The notes: generated by a model from the letters alone, not told the origin. DNA of 64,000 nucleotides from Deroplatys truncata (GCA_030765065.1 CM060981.1:230151152-230215151); one strand, 5' to 3'. Positions 43,279 to 53,690 are shown, counted from the stretch's first letter. Made by a program: numbers and translations.

Positions 43279-46200
43279 GGAAAGGGAAAAGGAAGAAGGA
43301 AGATCGGGTTCTGGAATTGCGAGGGATTAAAAAATAAAATATTTACAGGGAAGTTGAGACATCTACTAGAAAAGGTAGATTATTTAGGGGTAGCAGAAAC
43401 CTGGCTGAGGGAGGTAAACATAGAGGTTAAGGATTATACATATGTTGGAATAGAAGGGGAGGGGTTAGCAGTGAGGGGAAGAGCCTCTGGCGGAGTGGGT
43501 TTATTTGTAAGACAATCCATGGGGAAAGTAGTAAGAGATACTTGGTCCAGGATTAAAAATGTTTTGTGGATTGTATTGGAAGATAAACTGATAAATGAGA
43601 AAACCATATGTTTAGGTGTAGTGTATAATGCACCAGCTCCCTCACAATACCACAATCCTGAATTGTTGAAGGCGCTAGAGAGAGATATAAATAGGTTAAG
43701 AGAGAAGTACGGGAATACGGAAGTAATAATAATGGGGGATTTTAACATCAGAATAGGTGAAGGAGATGTGAATATAGAGTGTGATATGTTTGTTGGAAAT
43801 GAAACACGTTCCAGAAGGGAGCAGTTCAGGCGAAGTAAAGATAAGTGTATTGATAAGTCAAGTGATGGTTTTATCGAATTTTGTGAAGTGAACGCCTTAG
43901 ACATATTGAACGGTAAATATGGAGATGATTTGGAGGGAGAGTTTACTTTTGTTAATATGAATGGGCAAAGTGTCATTGATTATATATTATGGCCGATTAG
44001 CAAGGCATATACAATAGAAAACTTTAAGGTACTAAACTTTGTATCTAATAGCTCCCACTTCCCGCTGGTAGTGGAGATTCAAAGGCGATCAGAGGAAGTA
44101 CGGGAATTCAGACGGGAATGGGGAAAGAATACTAAGCAATATATTGAATTTAAATGGAGGGAGGAACAGAGGGTAGAATTTAAACGAACATTAGATTCCA
44201 AGCATGGTCAAATATGTCAACAGGGAATGATTTTTATGATAAGGAACCAGGAAATAGAGAATGTAAACAATATTTTTAATATGTTAATGCAAAGAGCAGG
44301 GGAAGGGATGAGAAGGGGGAGAGGCAGGGTAATAAAGGAAATAGGGTGGTATGATGAAGAATGCAAAATAACAAAAAAGGTGGTGAAACAGGCATTAGTA
44401 AGATGGAAAAAGAGAGGGTATGAGGAAGATAAGAAGGAATACCTAAAGAGTAGGAATGTATATAATGCACTATTAGAAGAAAAGAAACAAGAATGGAGAA
44501 ATAAAGAACAAAGTAATTTGATTAAAGTATTAAGGGAAAACAATGCCAGTAAGGTGTGGAGAGTGTTAAAATCCACGTATAATAAATGGTTAGCTAAACC
44601 AAATATCACTTCAGCAGATTGGATGGAGTATTTTAAAATGTTATTCGAGGAGGAGGGCTTTATCAAGATGAAGCCAGTGGCGGATTTTGGAGTGGGATAC
44701 ATAGATATATTAGATAGGGAAGTAACAGATGAGGAGGTAGTGAAACAAGTGAAGGTAATGAAAAACAATAAGGCAACAGGTATTGATGGAATTCCTCCCG
44801 AGTTTATCAAAGAATGGTGTAGCGATGAGACTAGAGTAAATATGTTTACTGATTTGTTTAATGGAATAAAAACCAAGGGGTATATACCGAAGCATTGGAG
44901 GAAAGCAATAATTCATCCTATATATAAAGGTAAGGGGAGTGTTGATAAGCCCAATAATTACAGGGGAATAGCATTACTTTCAAATGTTGGAAAGATTTTC
45001 ACAGGGATTTTAGCTAATAGGATACAAAACTGGGTAGAGGAATATAATATCCTCTCGGAGTTTCAAATGGGTTTCCGCAAGAGAAGGAGAACGGTAGATA
45101 ACTTATTCATAATTAAAACTCTGGTGGATAAGTATTTAAAAGAAAAAAGGGGTAAATTATACATGGCATTTGTTGATTTGGAGAAAGCGTATGACCGCAT
45201 TGATTTAAATTTGTTGTGGCACAAACTTTTGAGGAAGGGAGTAAGCCAACAGATGGTAAATTTATTTAAAGCTCTATATAAGGACAACACATTCTGTGTG
45301 AAAGTAGGAGTAGGATTGGTGACAAAAGAAGTAAATCAAAGGAAGGGGCTACGACAAGGATGTAAATTAAGTCCAGTGTTATTTAATCTGTACATTGATG
45401 ATATCCTCACTGAGATAGGAAGGAATAATAGTTGGTTGCCTACGATAAATAAGGTATCAATCCCTGGGTTACTATTCGCTGATGATTTAGTGATAGGATC
45501 AGTTTCAACGATTGGTCTGAAGCAGTCCCTACAGCAAATGAATAAATACTGCGATGAGTGGAATTTGAAAGTAAATCAAGAGAAGACTCAAATTATAGTG
45601 TTTAAGAAAGGTGCCAAACTGAGCAAGTATGAAAAGTGGAAGAATGGAGAGAAGGAATATAAAGTGGTCAGAGACTGTATATATTTAGGGGTTAAAATGG
45701 ATGGGGGTGGAAAATGGGAGAAACAGAAGAAACTGGTATTGACAAAGGGGAAAGGGGCAATGGCAGCGATTAGAGGGTGCAAATATAGAATACCAGATAT
45801 AAATGTTAAATGGCTAGAGAAAATATATAACACAGTAGTTGAAGCAAAAATGTTATATGGTAGTGAAATATGGGGAGTAGAACGAGGCTGGGAAGAGATA
45901 GATATGGTACATAGGAGTTTCTGCAGAGAAGTGTTAGGCCTGCCAAATGCTACAGTTAAGGAATTTGCTCTAATTGAAATGCAGAGAGTGGGGGGGAAAG
46001 GGGTAATAATGGAAAGAGCTCTTAAATATTGGTACAGACTATTAAATTTAGAAGAGAAGAACTTGTTGAGGCAGTGTTTGGAATTCCAAGAAAGGAGCTT
46101 GAAGAAGAATGGGTGGAGTTATAGTATACAGACTAATTTGGAAAATAGTGGTCTAGGGGAAATCTGGAGAAGGAGGGAAAATAATGTTAAGGGTTTCTGG

Positions 46201-46638
46201 AAAGAAGCTAGGCAGAGGTTTGAAGATATAGAGATACAAAATTTATTTAGCAACATTGGGAACAAAAGTTCCTTGGAATCATATATATTAATAAAAAATG
46301 TATGGGCTAGAGAACAGTATGTGGATAATACAAATAAGGAACAAAGAGAAAGTATTGCCTGGGCACGAGCAGGTGTATGGAGATTAATAGGAATGAGAAA
46401 TGGGTTCCCACAGAATCAGTGCCCAATATGTGGGGAAAGAGAAGATTTAGAACATATCGTTTTTGACTGTAAAGGTACACAACATTGGAGAAAGGTAGCT
46501 ATAAATGGGAAATGGGTAAATCGGGACAGGAAAGTAGCTTTAAGCAAGATTTTTAACAAGGATAGTAAAAAGGTAGGAGAATACTTGTCCAAAGTTAAAA
46601 AGAAATGGTTATGGACAATAAAAAGAGATGTAAATTAA
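43279..46638 (+). CDS. LINE ORF2: AP-endonuclease and reverse transcriptase
   Basis: A 1119-codon open frame follows TAG 43276-43278 directly and in the same frame as the end of ORF1. No ATG occurs in its first ~80 codons. Endonuclease blocks: GFWNCEGLKNKIF, YLGVAETWL, CLGVVYNAPA, VIIMGDFNIRIGEG, then SNSSHFPLVVEI, where the usual SDH has Ser for Asp. RT blocks: NNKATGIDGIPPEFIKEW, PNNYRGIALLSNVGKIFTGI, FQMGFRKRRRTVDNLF, MAFVDLEKAYDRID (motif A), RQGCKLSPVLFNLYIDDIL (B), PGLLFADDLVIGS (C, FADD). C-terminus: a Cys/His box CPICGEREDLEHIVFDC. It acts in target-primed reverse transcription. How it is translated past the TAG is not clear. Confidence 0.93.
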   Translation, partial: GKGKGRRKIGFWNCEGLKNKIFTGKLRHLLEKVDYLGVAETWLREVNIEVKDYTYVGIEGEGLAVRGRASGGVGLFVRQSMGKVVRDTWSRIKNVLWIVLEDKLINEKTICLGVVYNAPAPSQYHNPELLKALERDINRLREKYGNTEVIIMGDFNIRIGEGDVNIECDMFVGNETRSRREQFRRSKDKCIDKSSDGFIEFCEVNALDILNGKYGDDLEGEFTFVNMNGQSVIDYILWPISKAYTIENFKVLNFVSNSSHFPLVVEIQRRSEEVREFRREWGKNTKQYIEFKWREEQRVEFKRTLDSKHGQICQQGMIFMIRNQEIENVNNIFNMLMQRAGEGMRRGRGRVIKEIGWYDEECKITKKVVKQALVRWKKRGYEEDKKEYLKSRNVYNALLEEKKQEWRNKEQSNLIKVLRENNASKVWRVLKSTYNKWLAKPNITSADWMEYFKMLFEEEGFIKMKPVADFGVGYIDILDREVTDEEVVKQVKVMKNNKATGIDGIPPEFIKEWCSDETRVNMFTDLFNGIKTKGYIPKHWRKAIIHPIYKGKGSVDKPNNYRGIALLSNVGKIFTGILANRIQNWVEEYNILSEFQMGFRKRRRTVDNLFIIKTLVDKYLKEKRGKLYMAFVDLEKAYDRIDLNLLWHKLLRKGVSQQMVNLFKALYKDNTFCVKVGVGLVTKEVNQRKGLRQGCKLSPVLFNLYIDDILTEIGRNNSWLPTINKVSIPGLLFADDLVIGSVSTIGLKQSLQQMNKYCDEWNLKVNQEKTQIIVFKKGAKLSKYEKWKNGEKEYKVVRDCIYLGVKMDGGGKWEKQKKLVLTKGKGAMAAIRGCKYRIPDINVKWLEKIYNTVVEAKMLYGSEIWGVERGWEEIDMVHRSFCREVLGLPNATVKEFALIEMQRVGGKGVIMERALKYWYRLLNLEEKNLLRQCLEFQERSLKKNGWSYSIQTNLENSGLGEIWRRRENNVKGFWKEARQRFEDIEIQNLFSNIGNKSSLESYILIKNVWAREQYVDNTNKEQRESIAWARAGVWRLIGMRNGFPQNQCPICGEREDLEHIVFDCKGTQHWRKVAINGKWVNRDRKVALSKIFNKDSKKVGEYLSKVKKKWLWTIKRDVN

Positions 46639-46662
46639 TTTCATCAAGTGATGTTAAGTTTT

Positions 46663-46689
46663 GTAATTATATTATTATTATTAGTAGTA

Positions 46690-46735
<46 letters not shown>

Positions 46736-46800
46736 TATTACTATAAGATTATTATTTTGGTAACACTACTATCATTTTTATTATTATTATTATCATTTTT
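46663..46800. repeat. (ATT)n tract in LINE 3' UTR
   Basis: Two blocks of ATT units separated by a short unique stretch, 25-160 bp after the ORF2 stop. Confidence 0.9.
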
Positions 46801-47395
46801 TATGTTATAATAAGAGTGTAATATGGGTAGAATATGGCAAGATAACAGCTTGGGCTGATGTATAGCCATATTCTAGGGAAGATTGCTAGCACAAATAAAT
46901 AAATAAATAAATATATAGGATTGCCATGGATGGGGAGACATTCCTGTTGGCGTTTCTTTCATACATGTCGCATCTCCACGCCAGTTCAGTTTGCAGCCGC
47001 GGATAGCAATTTTTGCATAGGAGTTTAGAAGGATAATCGACAGTGAAATACATTGTAAAATTTGTAAAATGCTGCAAAATGTGTTATTATTGTAGAAAAA
47101 TTTATTATTTTTGTGTTATTCCGAAAAGTAAGAATAAATTCAGAAAGTTTTCAGAGCACACACTCTAACTTAAAATTTCCTTTCCCTTACACCTGAAATA
47201 TGAAAACAGAGATCTCACAGCGCTGGCATTTCCGAATACATCAAGCAGCTCAAGATTCGATGCAGAAATGGTAGACGCACTTTGAGATTGATACATCGCA
47301 GAACTTTGAAACGGGCGAGTACCCTAAGCTAAAGTATACTGCCAGCAGCTGCTCACCATAATGAAACCATTACAAACATAAAGTTAAAATGACCA

Positions 47396-47530
47396 AAACA
47401 TCAGAGTCAAAACACAGAACTTTACTTCTCAAGAAATCAGCATTCTCCAAGAAATTGTGAAGCATTATAAGCATGTAATAGAGTGCAAGCAGTCTGACAA
47501 ATTACTGCAGAGTAAGGAAAACCAAGCGCA
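47396..47530 (+). pseudogene. Myb/SANT-like DNA-binding domain remnant of Harbinger
   Basis: The frame reads KTQNFTSQEISILQEIVKHY, KHVIECKQSDKLLQSKENQA, which resembles the Myb/SANT-like domain of the Harbinger accessory protein ('NFTEEEKELLLELVEEYKHIIENKKTDA' type). Only the domain core can be traced. It lies inside the Harbinger terminal repeats, as expected. Confidence 0.6.
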
Positions 47531-48167
47531 GGGAAAATCTGCAATATGAAGGATGGATTGGATGGTGTGAAACAATTTTGATAGCTCTGCATGCTGAAAG
47601 CTTTTGAGATGCCAGAAAAATCTCCAGCTACAATTAGCATGCTTCCTCTTGCATATAACTCAATGTTAAGAGAAGCGTTGTTTCTGACGAGAGGGCTTTG
47701 TTACTGAACTATAAAGCAATATGTTATATGTATGCTAATGTGACTGCAATCAGTGCGACAATTTATATGATAAAAGTATGAGGTATAAATTTAAAATTAA
47801 GGGCTTACCAAATTAAGTTTTGCATCTTACCACTCAGTTTTATGTGTAATCATCAATAATTTCTGATACCCTCATTGCTAATTGTTAGTTAATCGAAATT
47901 TCTTGTAGAATTCTCAGTCATTCCATATGTGAAAATGGTTTGGACGCATTCTAAACATTGTAGATCATTTTCTGTTGTGCATACGGGTTAAAAAATATGC
48001 ATTTCCTCATCACGAATATTGTCTTCTGCAGATAGCATGGTGACTCCTTAGCTTTAACCACAGTTCAGTACAGTTTAAGCCAAGCCACATATAAGCTCAG
48101 CTTAACACTTGAACTATGTGCTGGAAAACTCTTGTAGCTTAAGCTTAAATTGTGAAACTGGGTCTTA

Positions 48168-48769
48168 ACCTTGAACGTCAAACATTGAAATAGGAAGAGA
48201 AAATCACCTTACTTTGCACAGTCATGACCAAAGCACTGTTAATTGAGGATATGATTTCAAAACTGAAGAAATGGATTCCAAAATGCACAGGAAGCCAAAC
48301 TTGAGATAGGAATAAACACTGTGCTTGTATTTACTGTACATCACAGTCAAGCCTGGTGACAAGATTACAAACTGCATTGTAAGCATTACACACAACAGCA
48401 TACCTAGGCCATCAGTCAAAGAATACCGCAGCTTACAAACTGGAATGTAAACATTACACTCAACAACGAATACTCCGTCAATCAATAAACTTACATGCAG
48501 AGGTATTTTACTTCGAAAAATGAAACCATTTCCACGTAGCTGAGTTTGAACAAAAGAAAGAAAAATGCAATTATTAATTAATGAGTTATTGGACACCTAG
48601 GTTCCTTACATCAAAACACTTAGCCAACATCGCAAAACAACCTGTGATAGTTTGTCAGTAAGAGTTTTTGTTGTTCAATAGCTTGATAAATGTTTATCAC
48701 CTGTTTTGGCATAATTTATGCAATCATTTGCCTCACCTTCATGTGTTTGCATTTGAATTGTATGATCTT
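48168..48769. other. Unassigned intron sequence
   Basis: A short direct repeat-like pair is visible (TACAAACTGCATTGTAAGCA and TACAAACTGGAATGTAAACA, near 48366 and 48433). No gene recognised; possibly 3' LINE sequence. Confidence 0.4.
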
Positions 48770-50640
48770 CTTTCCTTCTGTTTGATTTGGTGCACCTCCT
48801 CCCCATGACTTCAGTTTCCCTGCCCCATACAAAAATGTATTACATTTTTTATTGTACTTTCCAGCTTGAAGGCTCCCCTCCTATTTAAGTGTAGGCCATC
48901 TCTACCTAAGCAGTCCATCATTCCTATCTGTTTCTTTATATCTACAAATATACATTTTAATGCCTCACAAATCCACCATATGTTTTCATTCGTGTCTAAA
49001 TACATGTGGTTTACATCCCTTCTTCTCACAATACCATTCACTAAGACTCGTAATTTGGGATACTTCCCCTTAACATCTTGTCAAACTGTAAATTTCCCCC
49101 ATAACCTCTTCTTGCGAGTTTGCACTTTTTAAGTCATTTGTTCCCACATGGAGAAGGATGTGTTTTAGATCACTATGTTTGATTACTTCTTGTTTTTCTG
49201 TCACATTTTATAACTGGCTTGATTTTATACCGCGAAACATATCCAAACTCATATGTTTAACTGTAGAGTCCCCTAACACACTATTTCTTCTGTGTTGCTA
49301 TTCCTGCTGACTCATGTATTTGCTGTGTTCTCTCCGTATTTTTACTTTTTCTACTACGTTAGTAAGTAGGGGAAGTATTATATTCCACCCAAAAATTCGA
49401 TACCAAGATTTCACCGGAAATACATGTTTTGAGACTCCCTGAATCCAAAAAAGCATTTTTGGAAACATGTCCGTGTGTGTGTGTGCGTGCGTGCTTGTGA
49501 GAGAGAGAGAGAAAGAGAGAGAACAGCATAACTCGGAAACGAACAGTCAGATAAACACCAAACTTGGTATTTAGGTTCAGTATCTTCCAGATATGCGACA
49601 CGAAGGTTTTCAAGAAAATCCCCCCACCCAGATTACCCTTTACATGGAACATTTTTCAAAAATTTTAATTTTCTCAAAAATGGCTCTAACAATTTTGATT
49701 AAAATACCATATGTTTAAGATATTTTCATGACAAATGAAATGTATATCTCAAATTTTATTGGATGTCTCCAAAAGTATTCTTCAATGTGAACGACTTTTG
49801 TATAATTGGTAAACCATAAGAGATAGACAAAATTTTACTACACAAAAAATGTATATCGTGTTAAAATACACAATTTATGTCATATACATTTTTTTTGTTG
49901 AGTGAACCATTTTCGAGATATTGCTTGTTATTCCCTTGAATTTTCCGATACTTATACTTTTTCTCAAATTCGGTATTCATTTTTTTATGTCCTGGACATA
50001 CAAAGAGAATGGAATGCACCACATAGCAACCAGCGCTTAAAATAATTTTACTATTGCTTAAAGCCTACCAATTCCCCTTGCATCTACAAGAAAATTAGCA
50101 ATAAGATTAACATCTCGATTAATATGAAGCATATGGGGAATAAGCGTTTGTAAAAATAGTGTGTACAAGAGTAGAGAAAGTCATGTGAGTGTAACACATC
50201 AGATTTTTTTCTTTTGTTTCATTTCTTCCAAGGTTTCATTGGCTCTTGTTGTTTATTTTAGCTCTCCATAGATCCTACTGTGGAAGTTGTAGCGTGTGGT
50301 CTTTGTTTTTTTGCAATATCAGCATGTGATTTTTCTCCTTCCGTAGACTTAACATGACTTTTCAGATTGCCACTTTCCATCTTTAGCATTCTTATTTCTT
50401 CATGGACCTTTTTAAGATCCTTGTTGAGTATCTCTAATATAATCTTTAACGACACTATCGTCTCAGACTTCCACTCATCGTGGTTGCTTGTAGTTGTATG
50501 GTCATCCAAACCATGTCCTGGTTTTTGTTGCTTTGATTTGTGTATTTTGATTTTACGTTTTTATTGCCCCCACTCATTTTGATTTTTTCCCCCTTTTTTC
50601 ATACAAATTCTGGGGTTTACTATCCATCATCACACAGCAT
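48770..50640 (-). pseudogene. CR1-type LINE ORF1: coiled coil and SGNH-hydrolase signature, split
   Basis: Minus strand from about 50509: a coiled coil (ILEILNKDLKKVHEEIRMLK) and a Lys/Thr-rich linker. After the Helentron-like insertion come NSVLGDSTVKHMSLDMFRGI (GDS block), ILLHVGTNDLKS (GTND block) and GMMDCLGRDGLHLNRRGAF (DGLHLN block). GDS, GTND and D-x-x-H are the catalytic blocks of SGNH hydrolases, known as the 'esterase' in ORF1 of CR1-like LINEs. Several stops and frameshifts (for example near 49075) show it is dead. ORF2 was not found downstream, so it is truncated. Confidence 0.65.
49344..50204 (+). mobile_element. Helentron/HINE-like element, copy e
   Basis: An 861-bp copy inserted in the opposite orientation into the CR1-type ORF1, after a T5 run. 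Start ACTTTTTCTACTACGTTAGT; internal (GT)n(GA)n tract at 49475-49522; end GTAGAGAAAGTCATGTGAGT, GTAACACATCAGAT, T-run. The 3' stem-loop ATGTG-AGTGTAA-CACAT is intact here. Confidence 0.72.
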
Positions 50641-51039
50641 GCCACCACCATCTTGCCAACCATGCCCGACTATATGTTATAGCCTTTTCAGTTAAATTTT
50701 TCCATATTTAACTTCCTTGCCATCCATAACATTTGTTTAAATTAAAAAATTACCAATACATCATGAATAGTTTATGTACACAAACACTTTCCCCTCTTCT
50801 CCTTCCCTCTCTCTACACCTTAAGAGCAGGAAATTATCCATGGAATGAACCTAAGATATATCTATGTTGTCCTATAGATCCACAGTGTGTTAATTCATTT
50901 TCTATAATCAGAAAAATAATCACTTTAAATATTTAATCTCCATGGCACCTCATAGCACTGTTAAATATATCAACTTTAAAGTAACATAAACGTACTGCAA
51001 GAACATAAATGTTTACAGAAACTGTTCATATTGTTGCAG
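50641..51039. other. End of intron 9, no feature
   Basis: Pyrimidine-rich patches, no gene or repeat recognised before the exon 10 acceptor. Confidence 0.5.
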
Positions 51040-51170
51040 GCCGTGGAGAGGGCACAGACAAGCAACTGGTTGCTAGAGAGCATTTTGTGTTCAGTGATTC
51101 TGAGAGTCAGCTCTACCATTTCTCTGTTGAAGGCAACATAGTTCGAGATGGCATCAAAATACCTCCAGAA
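51040..51170 (+). CDS. WDR11: WDR11 internal exon 10
   Basis: Acceptor ATTGTTGCAG before 51040; donor CCAGAA|GTATGT. It reads VAREHFVFSDSESQLYHFSV, then EGNIVRDGIKIPPE. It matches WDR11 'SAREHFVFTDIDGQVYHLTVEGNSVKDSARIPPD'. The preceding loop (GRGEGTDKQL) is variable. It lies 9.9 kb from the previous exon because a 5-kb LINE inside a Harbinger element occupies the intron. Confidence 0.94.
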
Positions 51171-51253
51171 GTATGTATCCTAAACAGCCTCATCCAGCTT
51201 TAAGTATACAAAGAATATCTTAAAAATGTTTGACTTTTTCCAAAAGTAGAATA

Positions 51254-52435
51254 CAGTGGAATCTCGTTAGCACGTTCCTCATTAACACATTTTCCCATGT
51301 ATTACATTGAGTTATAAAAGTTCCAGCACCAGATGTAATAAATAACGTTTGTTTAGTACGGTTTCTTGCTTACTACATTCAAAGTTTTGACGTATTCATT
51401 TGCTGTTTTGGCCAATCCTGGTCAGTCCAATAGGTGCTTAACTTAACACGGTCGAAGTTTGACATCCTCATTCGCTGCTTTGGTCAATCCTTGGTCACAG
51501 GGTGGAGACCGGCAGCCAATGACATGCATGTATGTACCTATTTGTGTGGATGGGATAGAAAATGCTTTAGATTTACATGGTAAACGCTAACGATAGATTT
51601 GTGCTGTTGAGTGTTGACCAAACATACATAAATTGTATTTTAACTTTTCGTTTGCAATGGAGAAAAAGAAAATGCAGCAAATAACCAACAGTGAAAAATT
51701 GATTGAAATTTGGATTGATCGTAATCCAAATATGAAATGTGTGGATATAGCGTGGAAGTTAAACATTCCTCCATCAACCTTAAACACAATTGTTAGCAAA
51801 TGTAAACTGATTGAAACTAATTTTGAAGAAGGGAAAAATGCTAAAACAAGACTTTCCTCTTGGAAACTAGTACCGAAAGAGGATCGGATCAAAATTTGTT
51901 GCATGGAAACACCTACCATATTCAAATCGTATTGAATGCGCCAAAGATACTATCTTCTACTGTACTTGTAACACACTGCACACTTGTCATTTTGTCTTTT
52001 TAGCAGAAATTGTTATCACATGTGTAATAAAACACACAGCAAAGCCACTTTTATCACTTCCGTAATTCGCAGTGTATTCTTCTCAAAAACATTCACTAAT
52101 CTCAAAGCCTGCTTAAATTATACAGAGAAACAAACTAACATGTGTTTAACAGGTTCGCCAATGTAAATCCCAAGTTGATCAACATAAAAGCTTGAATTAT
52201 TTATTCTTGGACTTTGTTTATACGTATTGAATTTAACATGGAAGTGCGGATTGTATTCACTATGGAATTGGACTCAAATTTATTTCAGTTCCCCATGGAA
52301 ACATAGTAATTATTAGATTTTATTGCATAATTGTGTTCTTAAATTGCATATTTTGTATTTTCGTTAACACATTTTCCCGTCTATGATGTCCAAATCCTGG
52401 GGTCCCTACAAAAAAGTACCAAAGATATTCTACTG
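51254..52435 (+). mobile_element. Tigger/pogo element, 1.18 kb, internally deleted
   Basis: Terminal inverted repeats CAGTGGAATCTCGTTAGCAC (left) and CAGTAGAATATCTTTGGTAC (right, reversed) are flanked by TA (51252-51253 and 52436-52437). An inner TTAACACATTTTCCC box is repeated inverted near both ends. The transposase is reduced to its N-terminus. Confidence 0.8.
51633..51935 (+). pseudogene. Tigger/pogo transposase N-terminal domain
   Basis: From the internal ATG at 51657 it reads MEKKKMQQITNSEKLIEIWI, then NMKCVDIAWKLNIPPSTLNT and IVSKCKLIETNFEEGKNAK. 'DIAxxLNIPPSTLxTI' is the CENP-B-type helix-turn-helix of Tigger transposases. The second HTH and DDE domain are deleted, and the frame ends at 51935. 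Confidence 0.75.
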
Positions 52436-52437
52436 TA

Positions 52438-53308
52438 TATTGAATTTAAAGTTGTATACTTGACCATTTTAGTACTCAAAACAGGTTATATATTAAACTC
52501 AAATTAGCCCAGTGATATTACTACCATGAACAGAATACAGAATAGAAGCTATTACAGCTTCTGAATAAGCTATTACAGAAATCAGTTTTTCAACCTAATA
52601 GTTGTGGAGTGCTACATGTACTATAAATGGCTATTTGTTATGCCTGCAAAAAAAGCAAAACTGTTTCTGACTCAAAGCACTTTGGCAGCAATGGCAATTA
52701 AATTACATTGAACTTGATAATCTAGCTGCTTTCTTAATCTGTTTAAGAAAAAAGTAAACTACTACTACTTTTAAATTATAAGTGTAATAAAGTTTATACA
52801 TGCATGAATAAGATCTTTTAAATAATTTATACATATGATTTCTGATGAATCAAGTTACCATCCTTATATATTTACTATTATTAATTTGTATTTTTACCTA
52901 TATTTCATATATAATTAGGAATAGGAAAATATAACCAAGGCACATATACTTGTGCTATACTTTTGGTAAATAAAATATCAGTCTCTCTGTATCGTCTATC
53001 ATTCTATTGTCAGTGAAATCTCAATATATCATTTTTTATGAAATACAATTCTTCCTCTACCTACCTCAGTAAGTGGTAGAAGTGATAAAATAGTCTACTT
53101 CCTTTCTGAAAGTTTTGATCTCTGAATAAGTTGAATGCAGTTGCACTGATACAGTGAATGAAGCCATGACATAACCAAATCAAATTCCCACTCTGTTTTA
53201 CATATTCGTTAACTTCTATTATACATATTTCTTTAGAATTACTCACAATTTTCATCAGAAAAAATGAAGTGCAACGTACTGTGATATAAAATATTATATA
53301 TAAAAAAA
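52438..53308. other. Unassigned intron 10 sequence
   Basis: AT-rich. A fragment at 53050-53085 (CCTCTACCTACC, AGTAAGTGGTAGAAG) resembles the 5' hairpin of the Helentron-like family but is too short to call. Confidence 0.4.
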
Positions 53309-53690
53309 AGTGGCCGTGTGGTTAGACCGCTCGCCTCCCACCGCGGCGGCCCGGGTTCAATCCCAGGGACCTGCATGTGGGATTCGTGGTGGACGAAGCG
53401 GCGTCTGGGCGGGTTTTCTCCGGGTTCTCCGGTTTCCCCCGCCATTCATTCCACCAACTGCTCCATAATCACCTTTCCTTTCATCCATTTCACCAACATT
53501 TCGATTCATCTACTTCCTTGATCCCATACCAGGCATCGGGCTGATCACCCATCCTGGATGCTCTGTCTGATCCATGAGTGTCTGCTCCTCGACGGGCCTC
53601 TGACTCCAGGCACCCGCTTGTAAGTCCTGGGGGGTGTAAGTCCTACATGAGAGGAGGGTAAACAGATAATGAATGAATGAATGAATATAT
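53309..53690 (+). repeat. GC-rich tRNA-derived SINE with (AATG)n tail
   Basis: The head is tRNA-like: GTGGCCGTGTGGTTAGACCG (A box TGGTTAGACCG), CTCGCCTCCC and B box GGGTTCAATCC. A GC-rich body follows (GGGCGGGTTTTCTCCGGGTT), and the element ends in GAATGAATGAATGAAT. It stands out sharply by base composition from the AT-rich intron. It is different from the three-copy SINE family elsewhere in the window. Confidence 0.85.

Larger units (their letters stand above)
41966..46911 (+). mobile_element. Near-intact full-length LINE (APE-type non-LTR retrotransposon), 12-bp TSD
   Basis: Flanked by TATATAGGATTG at 41954-41965 and 46912-46923. It carries an ~80-bp 5' UTR, ORF1 (42048-43278, one frameshift), ORF2 (43279-46638, open) and a 3' UTR with (ATT)n runs (46663-46735) ending in an (AAAT)n tail. 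The long open ORF2 suggests recent insertion. The clade is uncertain: it is AP-endonuclease type with a C-terminal CCHC box and an FADD polymerase box. A relative is the fragment at 32192-33385. Confidence 0.92.
41344..48164 (+). mobile_element. PIF-Harbinger element, TTA target duplication, split by a LINE
   Basis: Terminal inverted repeats GGGCCGGTTTTGCAGTTTAA (left) and GACCCAGTTTCACAATTTAA (right, reversed) continue into a shared GCTTAAGCT box. They are flanked by TTA at 41341-41343 and 48165-48167, the 3-bp target typical of PIF-Harbinger. Without the LINE it is about 1.86 kb, too short for both Harbinger genes. A Myb/SANT-like remnant is present, and no DDE transposase was found. Confidence 0.82.

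Noticed and set aside
43434-43976. 180-codon minus-strand frame over the LINE endonuclease
   Set aside because: Antisense shadow of the endonuclease codons.
44217-44876. 219-codon minus-strand frame over LINE ORF2
   Set aside because: It is a shadow of the AG-rich ORF2 coding strand; Ser/Leu/Phe-rich with no motif.
53320-53380. Possible functional tRNA gene at the GC-rich SINE
   Set aside because: A- and B-box-like sequences are present, but no 3' acceptor strand follows and the body ends in a tetranucleotide tail.
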